Below are positions 40,587 to 47,757 of a stretch of DNA of 64,000 nt, one piece after another. The position numbers and the translations under genes are program-made. The notes beneath the pieces are model-generated. The model was not told the origin of the DNA and did no database searches. It saw nothing but the letters and a program-made list of their open reading frames with translations. Source of the DNA: Pseudoxanthomonas sp. X-1. GTDB taxonomy: Bacteria > Pseudomonadota > Gammaproteobacteria > Xanthomonadales > Xanthomonadaceae. The stretch spans positions 1,710,001 through 1,774,000 of the forward strand of contig NZ_CP083376.1 of the NCBI RefSeq assembly GCF_020042665.1, written 5' to 3'. The first letter of the stretch is position 1. Each line of letters begins with the position of its first letter.

Positions 40587-41399
40587 TTACTGCGGCATCA
40601 CTTCCAGCGTGGCCACGTAGTTGAGGCGACGCTGCTTGGCCTGCGGCAGCGAGGTCTTGGCATCCTCGCTGCTGGCGTTGAGCCAGTACATGCCGGCGTC
40701 CGGCCAGGTCACGGAGAAGGCGCCCTGCGCATCGGTCCTGGCCTTGATCTCTTCCTGCGCGTTGCGGTAGCGGGTGCCGCCGCGAATGACGGTGACCTCC
40801 ACGTTCGGCGCCGGCTTGCCGTCCAGCACCAGCTTGAAGCTGGCCGCCTCGCCGGCGACCAGGTCGCTGGGCGCGGTCACCGGCACCAGTTCCAGGCCGA
40901 CGCCACTGGGCTTGAGCGTGGCCGCGGTAGGTGCGCCGTGGGTGACGAAGGTCTCCACGCGCGAGGCCGCCTGCGAGACCTGCAGGTTCTTGGCGTTCTT
41001 CGGCACCTCGGCGGCGAACCTGGCGGCGTCGCCGCGCCAGCGCTTGCGCTCGCCCTCGGCGGTCTCGTAGCTGGCGAACAGTCCGTTGCTGACCGAGGCG
41101 ATGCGGTAGGTCCCTTCCTGCTTGAGCTCCACGTCGAACACGCTGCGGTACTTGCCGGTGGAGGCGTTCTCCGGCTTGACCGTCGAGCCGTCCGGCGCGG
41201 TGATCACCAGATCGTCCAGGCGCATCGGCACGTGTTCGAAGTAGAACAGGTCGTTGGACACCGCCGCATCCACGCTCACCCACGGATCGTTGCCCGAGAA
41301 GGTCGTGCCCGAGGGCAGCAGCCACTGCTTGTGCGCGGCGGCGGAGAAGGAGGTGACGGCGGCGGCCAGGGCCAGCGCCAGGGTCAGGGAACGCTTCAT
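40587..41399 (-). CDS. DUF4198 periplasmic protein
   Basis: A 270-residue exported protein with a signal peptide ([22 protein letters not shown]) and a DUF4198 domain. Directly after the cleavage site is [14 protein letters not shown], with a conserved His; the later SGKY-like region [21 protein letters not shown] and C-terminal [22 protein letters not shown] strand pattern give a beta-sandwich look. DUF4198 proteins accompany metal or heme uptake genes and are thought to bind metals or act with PepSY reductases; that is family context, not proof. It lies between DUF2271 and apbE in the PepSY operon. Confidence 0.9.
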   Translation of the reverse strand: MKRSLTLALALAAAVTSFSAAAHKQWLLPSGTTFSGNDPWVSVDAAVSNDLFYFEHVPMRLDDLVITAPDGSTVKPENASTGKYRSVFDVELKQEGTYRIASVSNGLFASYETAEGERKRWRGDAARFAAEVPKNAKNLQVSQAASRVETFVTHGAPTAATLKPSGVGLELVPVTAPSDLVAGEAASFKLVLDGKPAPNVEVTVIRGGTRYRNAQEEIKARTDAQGAFSVTWPDAGMYWLNASSEDAKTSLPQAKQRRLNYVATLEVMPQ

Positions 41400-41440
41400 G
41401 CGGGATGCTCCGGTTGCGTGTGCGAAGAACGACGGCGGGA

Positions 41441-41968
41441 TCAGGGCTTGATCGTCAGCGAGACCGCGCCCAGTTCGGAGGCGCCCTGCGCCTTGCCCGA
41501 CTGCGCGGCGGTGGCCGGCCAGGTGAAGGGGACCTTGAGCAGCTCGCGGCCGCCGACCTCGCGCGCGGCCTCGACCACCAGGGTGTAGCTGCCCGGCGCG
41601 AGGCCGGACAGCTGCGGGCTGTTGCCGGCGAAGTCCAGCGTCTGCACGCCGGCCGGGCGGGTGGGGCCGGTCACGCCGTCAATCGGCAGGTCCAGGCTGC
41701 GGCCGGACTTGCGCCACCACTGGCGCAGGTCGGGCAGCCACTTGGTGCCGTGGCCCTCCTTGGTATCGGTGTTCTGGTACCAGACCGCCAGGTTGGTGGC
41801 GGCCTTGCCGTCCGGGCCTTCCACGTACACCGCCACATACGGGCGGTGGTATTCGGCGACGTTGAGCTTGGGGATCTCGACCTTGACCTGCATCGTGGCA
41901 GCGGACGCCGGCACGGTCAGCAGGCCGCTGAGCGCGAAGGTCAGGGTGATCGGGACGGTCTTGGTCAT
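41441..41968 (-). CDS. DUF2271 periplasmic protein, probable flavinylation target
   Basis: A 175-residue exported protein with a signal peptide ([17 protein letters not shown]) and a DUF2271 domain ([40 protein letters not shown]). At residues 97-104 it reads D-G-V-T-G-P-T-R, which corresponds to the D-x-x-(S/T)-G-A-(S/T) motif that ApbE flavinylates; here Pro102 replaces the usual Ala, and Thr103 would carry the FMN. The gene is 42 bases before the DUF4198 gene and 26 after the PepSY gene. I infer that it is a periplasmic FMN electron carrier. Confidence 0.88.
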   Translation of the reverse strand: MTKTVPITLTFALSGLLTVPASAATMQVKVEIPKLNVAEYHRPYVAVYVEGPDGKAATNLAVWYQNTDTKEGHGTKWLPDLRQWWRKSGRSLDLPIDGVTGPTRPAGVQTLDFAGNSPQLSGLAPGSYTLVVEAAREVGGRELLKVPFTWPATAAQSGKAQGASELGAVSLTIKP

Positions 41969-41994
41969 GGCGCGCAAGTCCTGTGGTGAGCGGT

Positions 41995-42660
41995 CTAGTG
42001 GATGAAGATCAGCGCCAGCAGCAGCGGCACCAGCAGCCCTAAGCCGACCATCGGCCAGGTCATGCGGCGCTGGCCGGCATGCAGTTGCAGCAGCAGCAGG
42101 CCGGTGATGCAGAACACCAGGCAGGCCACCGCGAACAGATCCAGGAACCAGCTCCAGGCCGTGCCTGCGTTGCGGCCCTTGTGCAGGTCGTTGAACAGCG
42201 AAATCCAGCCGCGGCTGGTCGATTCGTACTCGACCGCGCCGCTGGCCCGGTCCAGGCTGAGCCAGGCGTCGCCGCCGGGGCGCGGCAGGGAGACATAGAC
42301 CTCCTCGGCCGACCACTCGCCCTCGCGGCCGGACAGGCTGATGTCCAGTTCGCCCTCGAGCCAGTCGCCCACCACCCGCGGCAGCGGCGCATCGCCGTCC
42401 TGCCGTGCGCCCAGCGCCTGGCGCAGCGCCGGCGGCAACGTGGTGGTGCGATGCACGACCTGCGGCCTGGCCTCGATGCTGGCCGCGTGGTTGAGCGTGA
42501 TGCCGGTGGCCGCGAACAGCAGCATGCCGATCAGGCAGATCGCCGAACTGATCCAGTGCCACTGGTGCAGCGTACGCAGCCAGAAGCCGCGGCGTTGCTG
42601 GGTGGAGAGCGGGTCGGCGGCCTGGGCCAAGCGGGGATTTTCCGTTGCAGCGGGAGGCAA
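41995..42660 (-). CDS. PepSY-associated membrane protein (reductase subunit)
   Basis: A 221-residue protein with the PepSY-associated transmembrane layout: helix 1 (WISSAICLIGMLLFAATGITLNHA), a periplasmic loop of about 115 residues, then two helices (FLDLFAVACLVFCITGLLLLQLHA and MVGLGLLVPLLLALIFI). Histidines at helix ends (LHQWHW, LNHA, DLHKG, LQLHAG) could bind heme or quinone, as in ferric-siderophore reductases of the FoxB/PiuB type. It is smaller than those because the flavodoxin/reductase part is encoded separately at 37923. A candidate Fur box lies 24 bases upstream of the ATG, making this the first gene of its operon. Confidence 0.88.
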   Translation of the reverse strand: MPPAATENPRLAQAADPLSTQQRRGFWLRTLHQWHWISSAICLIGMLLFAATGITLNHAASIEARPQVVHRTTTLPPALRQALGARQDGDAPLPRVVGDWLEGELDISLSGREGEWSAEEVYVSLPRPGGDAWLSLDRASGAVEYESTSRGWISLFNDLHKGRNAGTAWSWFLDLFAVACLVFCITGLLLLQLHAGQRRMTWPMVGLGLLVPLLLALIFIH

Positions 42661-42683
42661 AATGCGTGCGGCATTACACCACG

Positions 42684-42702
42684 AATGAGAATCGGTCTCA
42701 AT
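42684..42702 (-). promoter_or_regulatory. candidate Fur box upstream of the PepSY operon
   Basis: AATGAGAATCGGTCTCAAT holds the perfect inverted repeat TGAGA-N5-TCTCA and matches 14 of 19 positions of the Fur consensus AATGATAATCATTATCATT by my count. It lies between the piuC stop and the PepSY gene start, where an iron-responsive promoter would be expected. Confidence 0.6.
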
Positions 42703-42747
42703 TAAATTCCGCGTTGCCTCGATGACCTTCCGGCCAGCGTGGGCCGC

Positions 42748-43437
42748 TTAGACCTCTGCCCAGCCGCGCAGCAGATTGTGATAGACGCCGGTCAGCTGCA
42801 CGATCGCCTGCGCGTCGCCGCCGCTGGCGGTCAGCCGCTGGATGGCCGTGTCCATCTCCAGCAGCAGCCGGCGCCGGCCTTCGTCGCGCACCATGCTCTG
42901 CACCCAGAAGAACGAGGCCAGGCGCGCGCCGCGCGTGACGGGCGTGACCTTGTGCAGGCTGCTGGAGGGATACAGGATCAGGTCGCCGGCCGGCAGCTTG
43001 ACCTCGTGCTCGCCGTAGGTGTCGCTGATGACCAGTTCGCCGCCGTCGTACTCGTCCGGCTCGCACAGGAACAGCGTGCACGACAGGTCCGAGCGCACCT
43101 GCTCGCGCGCGCGCCCCGGACGGTCGACGGCCATCACCGCGCCATCGATGTGGAAGCCGTATTCCCCGCCGCCGGTGTAGCGGTTGAAGCGCGGCGGCAG
43201 CGTGCGCAGCGGCAGGGCGGCGGCGAAGTACAGCGCATTGCGTTCCAGCGCGGCCAGCACCTGCTGGCCCAGCTGTTCGCGCAGCGGCGAGGCGTCGGGC
43301 AGCTGCTGGTTGCGCTTGACCTTGGCGCCCTGCGCGCCAACGGTCTCGCGTCCGTCGGTCCACTCGGCTGTTTCCAGGGCCTGGCGCATGCGCCGGACCT
43401 GGTCGGCATCGAGGATCTGGGGAATGTGCAGCAGCAT
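42748..43437 (-). CDS. piuC: PKHD-type Fe(II)/2-oxoglutarate hydroxylase PiuC
   Basis: A 229-residue dioxygenase of the PiuC/YbiX family. The iron ligands H96-x-D98 (YGFHIDGAV) and H162 (SSSLHKV), and the 2-oxoglutarate-binding R169 (VTRG), are in place. In Pseudomonas the piuC gene neighbours the PiuA siderophore receptor; its real substrate is not known. Here it follows a TonB-dependent receptor by 108 bases. The start at 43437 has AGAGG upstream and begins [14 protein letters not shown], the family start. Confidence 0.93.
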   Translation of the reverse strand: MLLHIPQILDADQVRRMRQALETAEWTDGRETVGAQGAKVKRNQQLPDASPLREQLGQQVLAALERNALYFAAALPLRTLPPRFNRYTGGGEYGFHIDGAVMAVDRPGRAREQVRSDLSCTLFLCEPDEYDGGELVISDTYGEHEVKLPAGDLILYPSSSLHKVTPVTRGARLASFFWVQSMVRDEGRRRLLLEMDTAIQRLTASGGDAQAIVQLTGVYHNLLRGWAEV

Positions 43438-43545
43438 GGGATGCGCCTCTACAACGACGCACGGGAAGGCGAGCCTTCCCGTGCTGGGGGTGCCGGTCGC
43501 CCGGCGGTTGGATGCCATCACGCCAACGGCATCAGACCTGGTCCG

Positions 43546-45936
43546 TCAGAAGCGGAAGTCCGCGCTGAGCAGGAAGGTGCGCGGCGTGCCCGGAGTGTAG
43601 CGGTAGCCGCTCTTGTTGATCGCCGCCACGTAGTCCTTGTCGAACAGGTTGTAGCCGTTCAGGCGCAGGCTGAAGTTGCGCGAGACGTCGTAGGACACCA
43701 CCGCGTCGTAGACCGTGTAGGACTTGGCGTACTTGGGCGTGCCCACCGCGCCATCGCTGCCGCGATGCATCCGGCCGGAGTAGCGCACGCCGCCGCCGAT
43801 GGTCAGGCCGAACGGGAAGCGGTAGCTGGTCCAGCTGGTGAAGGCGTCGTCCGGGGTATAGCTGAGGTTGGACGTGCCGTCGGCGCTGATCGACGGGCCC
43901 TCGGTGACCTTGGTCGACATGGAGGTGTAACCGGCCGAGAGGCTCCAGTTGTCGGTGATGTTGCCCACCGCCGACAGCTCCACGCCCTTGACCTTCTTCT
44001 CGCCGGTCTGGGTCGGGTTGCCGAAGTCGTCCAGCACGTTGGCGTTGATCTCGTTGGTCACGTTGGTCTGGAACAGCGCCAGGTTCAGCGCCAGGTTGTC
44101 CAGCACGGCCCACTTGGTGCCGACCTCGAAGGTCCTGGCCTTCTGCGGATCGGCGTTGATGCTGTTGGCCGCACCGTCGGCCGCGGCCAGGGCGAAGTTG
44201 GCCCCGCCCGGCGGCTGCTGCGACAGCGCCCAGTTGGCGTACAGGCTGACCGCCTCGCCGGCCTTGTAGACCGCGCCGAGCTTCCAGTTGAACAGGGTGT
44301 CGCTGGTGTCGGTGTCCACCGTGGTCACGCCGCTGCCGACCGGCGCGCCGTTGCACGGCACCGCGCCGCGGCCGGTGCCGTTGTTGCAGATCGCGCTGGC
44401 CTGGTACTCGGTCTTGTAGTGGTCCAGACGCACGCCGCCGGTCAGCAGGAAGTTCTCGCCGAACTTGAGCGTGTCGAAGGCGTACACCGAGGCGGTGTCG
44501 GTCTTGCCGTGGCTGCCGGTGCCGTTGTGGTACCAGGCCAGCGTGCCGACGGCGTTCCAGTCGGGGTTGTAGAGGTTGGCCGCCGGCAGGCTTCCGGTGG
44601 TGCCGAAGTTGCGGTTGAACTGCTCCTCGCGGGTCAGCTCCAGGCCGGTGCTCAGGGCGTGCTCGACCGCGCCGGTGGCGAAGTCCGCGCGCAGGTTGAG
44701 CTGGTCGGTGATGATCTTGTTGCGCTGGTCCTTGAAGGTCGGCAGGCTGCGCGCGACGGTGTAGGTGGACAGGTCGTTGGGATCGGTCCACTTGATGTTG
44801 CCGGCCTGGGGATTGGCCGCCGTGCCGCCGGTGGTCATGAACGCGCTGAGCAGATAATCCTGCGTCGTCTCGCCCCAGCGCGCGGTGTTGGTCAGCTTGA
44901 ACGTGTCGGAAAAGTCGTGCTCGAGGATGAAGGTCGCCTGCTTGGCTTCCACATCGTCGTGGTCCAGGCGCGTGCCGTAGAAGTTCTCCGGATCGACCGG
45001 GTGGCCGGCCAGCTGCGCCAGCCCCGGCTGCGGTGTCCAGCCCGGCAGGCCGATGGTCGGCACGAAGCCGTCGGGCACGTTCTCCTGCTTGACGTAGTAC
45101 AGGTTCAGCCAGGCGCGCGTGGCGCCGTCGAGGTTGAAGCCCAGCGAGGGCGCCAGGCCCCAGCGCTTGTTCTCCACATGGTCGCGGCCGGGCACGTCGC
45201 TGTCCTGCCACATCGCGTTCAGGCGCAGCGCCAGGCCGCCGGCCAGCGTCTGGCTCCAGTCGGCGGTGCCGCGGCGCTGGTCGTCCGTGCCGCCGGAGAG
45301 CGTGCCGGAGACGGCGTCGTGCAGGGTGGCGCGCTTGCTGACCATGTTGATCGCGCCGGTCGGCGCGCTGCGGCCGTTGTCGGTGCCCGCAGGCCCCTTC
45401 TCGACCTCGACCTGGTCGATGTTGAACAGGTCGCGCGAGATCGAACCCAGGTCGCGCACGCCGTCGACGAAGATGCTGCTGGAGCTGTCGAAGCCGCGCA
45501 TGTAGATGGCGTCGCCGGTGCTGGTGTTGCCGTTCTCGCCGGCGTAGAACGCGCCCACGCCGGGCGAGTTGCGCAGCGCCTCGGTCAGGGTCGTGGCGCC
45601 CTGCTGGTTGAACAGGTCGCTGGTGATCACCTGGATGGTCTGCGGGGTGTCCTGCAGCGGCTGGGTGAACTTGGGCGAGGCCACCGCCCTGGCCTGGATG
45701 CGCGAGCCGTGCACGTCGATCTTGTCCAGGGTGCGTGCATCGCCGCGGTGATGGCGCTGGCCGTCGTGCTCGTCCCGGTCGTGGTCGCGCTGCTGATCGG
45801 CGGACGCGCCCGGCGCATCGATTCCGTCGGTCGCCAGGGCAGTGCCCGGCAGGGCGAGCGCCAGCGAGGTGGCCAGGGCGGCGGCGGTCAGCGGGCGTGC
45901 GCCCGGAAGGTGCTTGCGGGAACGGATGTGCGACAT
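43546..45936 (-). CDS. TonB-dependent siderophore receptor (PiuA/Fiu-like)
   Basis: A 796-residue outer-membrane receptor. The signal peptide ends near residue 35 (LATSLALALPGTALA). A charged stretch rich in His and Asp follows (residues 51-63, DHDRDEHDGQRHH), then the plug domain (TLDKIDVHGSRI, PQTIQVITSDLFNQQGATTLTEALRNSPGV, IDQVEVEKGPAG) and a 22-strand barrel ending in ...RTFLLSADFRF with a terminal Phe. The MSHIRSRKH leader is typical of Fiu/PiuA-type catecholate siderophore receptors. A candidate Fur box lies 174 bases upstream. It is followed by piuC, the usual partner. Confidence 0.93.
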   Translation of the reverse strand: MSHIRSRKHLPGARPLTAAALATSLALALPGTALATDGIDAPGASADQQRDHDRDEHDGQRHHRGDARTLDKIDVHGSRIQARAVASPKFTQPLQDTPQTIQVITSDLFNQQGATTLTEALRNSPGVGAFYAGENGNTSTGDAIYMRGFDSSSSIFVDGVRDLGSISRDLFNIDQVEVEKGPAGTDNGRSAPTGAINMVSKRATLHDAVSGTLSGGTDDQRRGTADWSQTLAGGLALRLNAMWQDSDVPGRDHVENKRWGLAPSLGFNLDGATRAWLNLYYVKQENVPDGFVPTIGLPGWTPQPGLAQLAGHPVDPENFYGTRLDHDDVEAKQATFILEHDFSDTFKLTNTARWGETTQDYLLSAFMTTGGTAANPQAGNIKWTDPNDLSTYTVARSLPTFKDQRNKIITDQLNLRADFATGAVEHALSTGLELTREEQFNRNFGTTGSLPAANLYNPDWNAVGTLAWYHNGTGSHGKTDTASVYAFDTLKFGENFLLTGGVRLDHYKTEYQASAICNNGTGRGAVPCNGAPVGSGVTTVDTDTSDTLFNWKLGAVYKAGEAVSLYANWALSQQPPGGANFALAAADGAANSINADPQKARTFEVGTKWAVLDNLALNLALFQTNVTNEINANVLDDFGNPTQTGEKKVKGVELSAVGNITDNWSLSAGYTSMSTKVTEGPSISADGTSNLSYTPDDAFTSWTSYRFPFGLTIGGGVRYSGRMHRGSDGAVGTPKYAKSYTVYDAVVSYDVSRNFSLRLNGYNLFDKDYVAAINKSGYRYTPGTPRTFLLSADFRF

Positions 45937-46288
45937 GTCGGCAGTGCTTCCAATGAAGTGAAGATTGGTTCCCCCATTGGCGACGGCTGACGGGAGTGCG
46001 GAGCCGCACGCGACCGGGCATCCCAGACCACTGGGGCGCGACGGCATCGCGTGGAGCGGAAGGCGGTCCGGACCAAGCCGGGCGCGCATTCCTTAACGGG
46101 TCGTGATTGTAATGAGAACGATTTGTATTCACAACCGTTCAGCTCGGCTTGTCGCGCGGTCGCTGCATCGCGCGCGCCGGACGGGCCATCGAAGTCGGAC
46201 GGCAGCGCGGTTGCTCCGCCGCCTGGGCGATCCGCAGTTCCGAGGCGAGCAGTTCCAGCAGTTCCAGGATCGCGTGTGCCGTTGGCTG
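45937..46288. other. leader and promoter region of the siderophore receptor
   Basis: No coding frame is convincing here. On the minus strand the candidate Fur box (46111-46129) is followed by about 170 bases before the receptor ATG, containing a CCAAT/ATTGG inverted pair at 45951-45980. I see no riboswitch. Confidence 0.4.
46111..46129 (-). promoter_or_regulatory. candidate Fur box upstream of the siderophore receptor
   Basis: AATGAGAACGATTTGTATT matches 13 of 19 positions of the Fur consensus AATGATAATCATTATCATT by my count and lies in an AT-rich stretch unlike the surrounding GC-rich DNA. It is on the upstream side of the receptor gene. Confidence 0.55.
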
Positions 46289-46703
46289 ATGGGCTCTCGC
46301 GCGATCGGTCTGCTCGGCCACTGGCTGAGCGGGCGTCCGGTCGATCGCGGTCCGCTGGGCGCGACCGCGGCCTTCGCGCTGCTGCTCGGGCGTGGGCAGT
46401 GGCGGCCAGCGTGCCGGTGGCGGGCTCCCCGGGCTGCTGGCGGACGCGCTCGCGCTGTGGGGCATCGCCTACACCGCGCTGTTCCCGTCTGCCAGACGCG
46501 GGTGATGCAGTCCGCGTGGCATGCACAGGGCCGGCCGATACCCTGGACGTCTCGGCCGCCAACGGCGGGACCGGGCTGGGCGCGGTCATCGACGGCCTGG
46601 TGATCCCGCAATGGGGACCGGGCAGCACCGGCTAAGTCGCCACGGCATCGCCGTCGTGGCAATTCTGATGGTGGCGGTGGCCCCGCGTTTGCGGGCGCGG
46701 TGA
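46289..46703 (+). pseudogene. decayed MFS transporter fragment (C-terminal part)
   Basis: Pieces of an AraJ-like major-facilitator protein can be read in order, but in changing frames: GLLGHWLSGRPVDRGPL..AAFALLLG (frame 2), GLLADALALWGIAYTALFP (frame 3), VCQTRVMQSAWHAQG (frame 2), ADTLDVSAANGGTGLGAVIDGLV (frame 1) and IAVVAILMVAVAPRLRAR (frame 3) ending at TGA 46703. These match the order of helices 8-12 in such permeases. No complete frame exists and the N-terminal half is missing, so it is a remnant. Four frame changes in 400 bases make a sequencing error an unlikely full explanation. Confidence 0.6.
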
Positions 46704-46803
46704 TCGGCTTCGGTGCAGGCCGGCGAAACGCGGAGCCAGCATCACGGTGGAATGAAAAAGCCGGCGCGTGGCCGGCCAGGTGCGGTGCGGAACCCTGGAG
46801 CGG

Positions 46804-47139
46804 TCAGTCGCGGTCGTCGCGTGACCACACGCCGCCGTGTTCGACCTTGACCGGGAACTTGGGCACCGGCGCATAGGCCGGCCCGCACAGCGGCACGCCT
46901 TCGCGGATATCGAAGCGCGCGCCGTGCAGCACGCACTCGATGCTGCCGGTCTCGGCGTCGAAGGTGCCCGCCGCCGACAGCTCGAATTCGGCATGGCTGC
47001 AGCGGTCCTCGAGCGCGTAGAGATCGCCGTCCAGGTTGAACACCACGATCGGCGTGCCGGTGACCTCGTCGAAGCCGCTGCGCATCTCGCCCGGCAGCAG
47101 CTCCTCGGTGGCGCAGATGAAGGTCCAGGTCTCGCTCAC
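46804..47139 (-). CDS. Rieske [2Fe-2S] ferredoxin-like protein
   Basis: A 111-residue soluble Rieske protein like the ferredoxin subunits of non-heme-iron dioxygenases. The cluster ligands are C47-x-H49 (RCSHAEF) and C69-x2-H72 (CVLHGARF). No oxygenase component is encoded here. It is the last gene after the suf operon, overlapping the acetyltransferase by 4 bases, an arrangement I recall from related bacteria, which suggests a link to iron-sulfur metabolism. Function is unknown. Confidence 0.9.
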   Translation of the reverse strand: MSETWTFICATEELLPGEMRSGFDEVTGTPIVVFNLDGDLYALEDRCSHAEFELSAAGTFDAETGSIECVLHGARFDIREGVPLCGPAYAPVPKFPVKVEHGGVWSRDDRD

Positions 47140-47660
47140 AACGCCTTCTCCAGCACCTCGAAGCGCAGGTCGTCGCGCAGCGGAGTGCCGAAGCGCGCAT
47201 CGCCGTAGGGGAAGGGCTTGAAGGTGCCGGTACGCACGTAGCCGCGGCGTTCGTAGAAGGCGATCAGGCTTTCGCGCACATCGATCACCGTCATGCGCAT
47301 CACCTCCACGCCCAGCTCTTCGCGGGCGATGCGCTCGGCCTCGACCATCACATCCTTGCCGATGCCGGCGCCCTGCAGGGTGGGGCGCACCGAGAACATG
47401 CCGAAGTAGCCGGCATCGCCCTCGCGCGCCACGTGCGCGCAGGCCACCAGCGTGTCGTCGCGATAGGCCAGCAGTACGCGGCTGTCGGCGCGGCTGAGGT
47501 CGTGGGCCAGCACGTCCCGGTCGATGCGCTGGCCGTCCAGCAGGTCGGCCTCGGTGGTCCAGCCGGCGCGGCTGGCCTGCCCGCGATAGGCCGAGGTCAC
47601 CAGTGCGGTGATCGCCTCGATGTCGTCCAGGGTGGCGTTACGGAAGGTCAGCGTGGTCAT
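47136..47660 (-). CDS. GNAT-family N-acetyltransferase
   Basis: A 174-residue acetyl-CoA-dependent acyltransferase. The acetyl-CoA motif FSVRPTLQGAGIGKDVMVEAERIA and the C-terminal LIAFYERRGYVRTG are typical. The substrate is not identifiable. The start at 47660 (MTTLTFRNATLDDIEAI) gives the normal N-terminus; an upstream frame extends into the palindromic repeat. It is downstream of sufS with that repeat between them and is translationally coupled to the Rieske gene. Confidence 0.9.
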   Translation of the reverse strand: MTTLTFRNATLDDIEAITALVTSAYRGQASRAGWTTEADLLDGQRIDRDVLAHDLSRADSRVLLAYRDDTLVACAHVAREGDAGYFGMFSVRPTLQGAGIGKDVMVEAERIAREELGVEVMRMTVIDVRESLIAFYERRGYVRTGTFKPFPYGDARFGTPLRDDLRFEVLEKAL

Positions 47661-47688
47661 CGGCCCATTGTAAAAGGCCGGCGGCTTC

Positions 47689-47755
47689 GTGGGAGCCGCC
47701 ATGGCGGCGATGGGGCTCTACCGGTGAAGCCCCTCGCCGCCCTGGCGGCTCCCAC
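47689..47755. repeat. 67-bp palindromic intergenic repeat, copy 3
   Basis: Same family as the copies at 1566, 23244 and 58542. It ends two bases from the sufS stop codon at 47758 and may form a hairpin that limits read-through from suf into the acetyltransferase-Rieske pair. Confidence 0.85.
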
Positions 47756-47757
47756 CG

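Noticed and set aside
42739..45990. Very long open frame (about 1080 codons) on the plus strand opposite the siderophore receptor and piuC
   Set aside because: The translation is Arg/Gly/Val/Gln-rich with no family motif, while the minus strand has clear receptor and dioxygenase signatures. Such antisense frames are expected at this GC content.
45937..46110. Cobalamin riboswitch in the receptor leader
   Set aside because: The conserved boxes of that riboswitch are not found on the minus strand; the candidate Fur box and the receptor type favour iron control.
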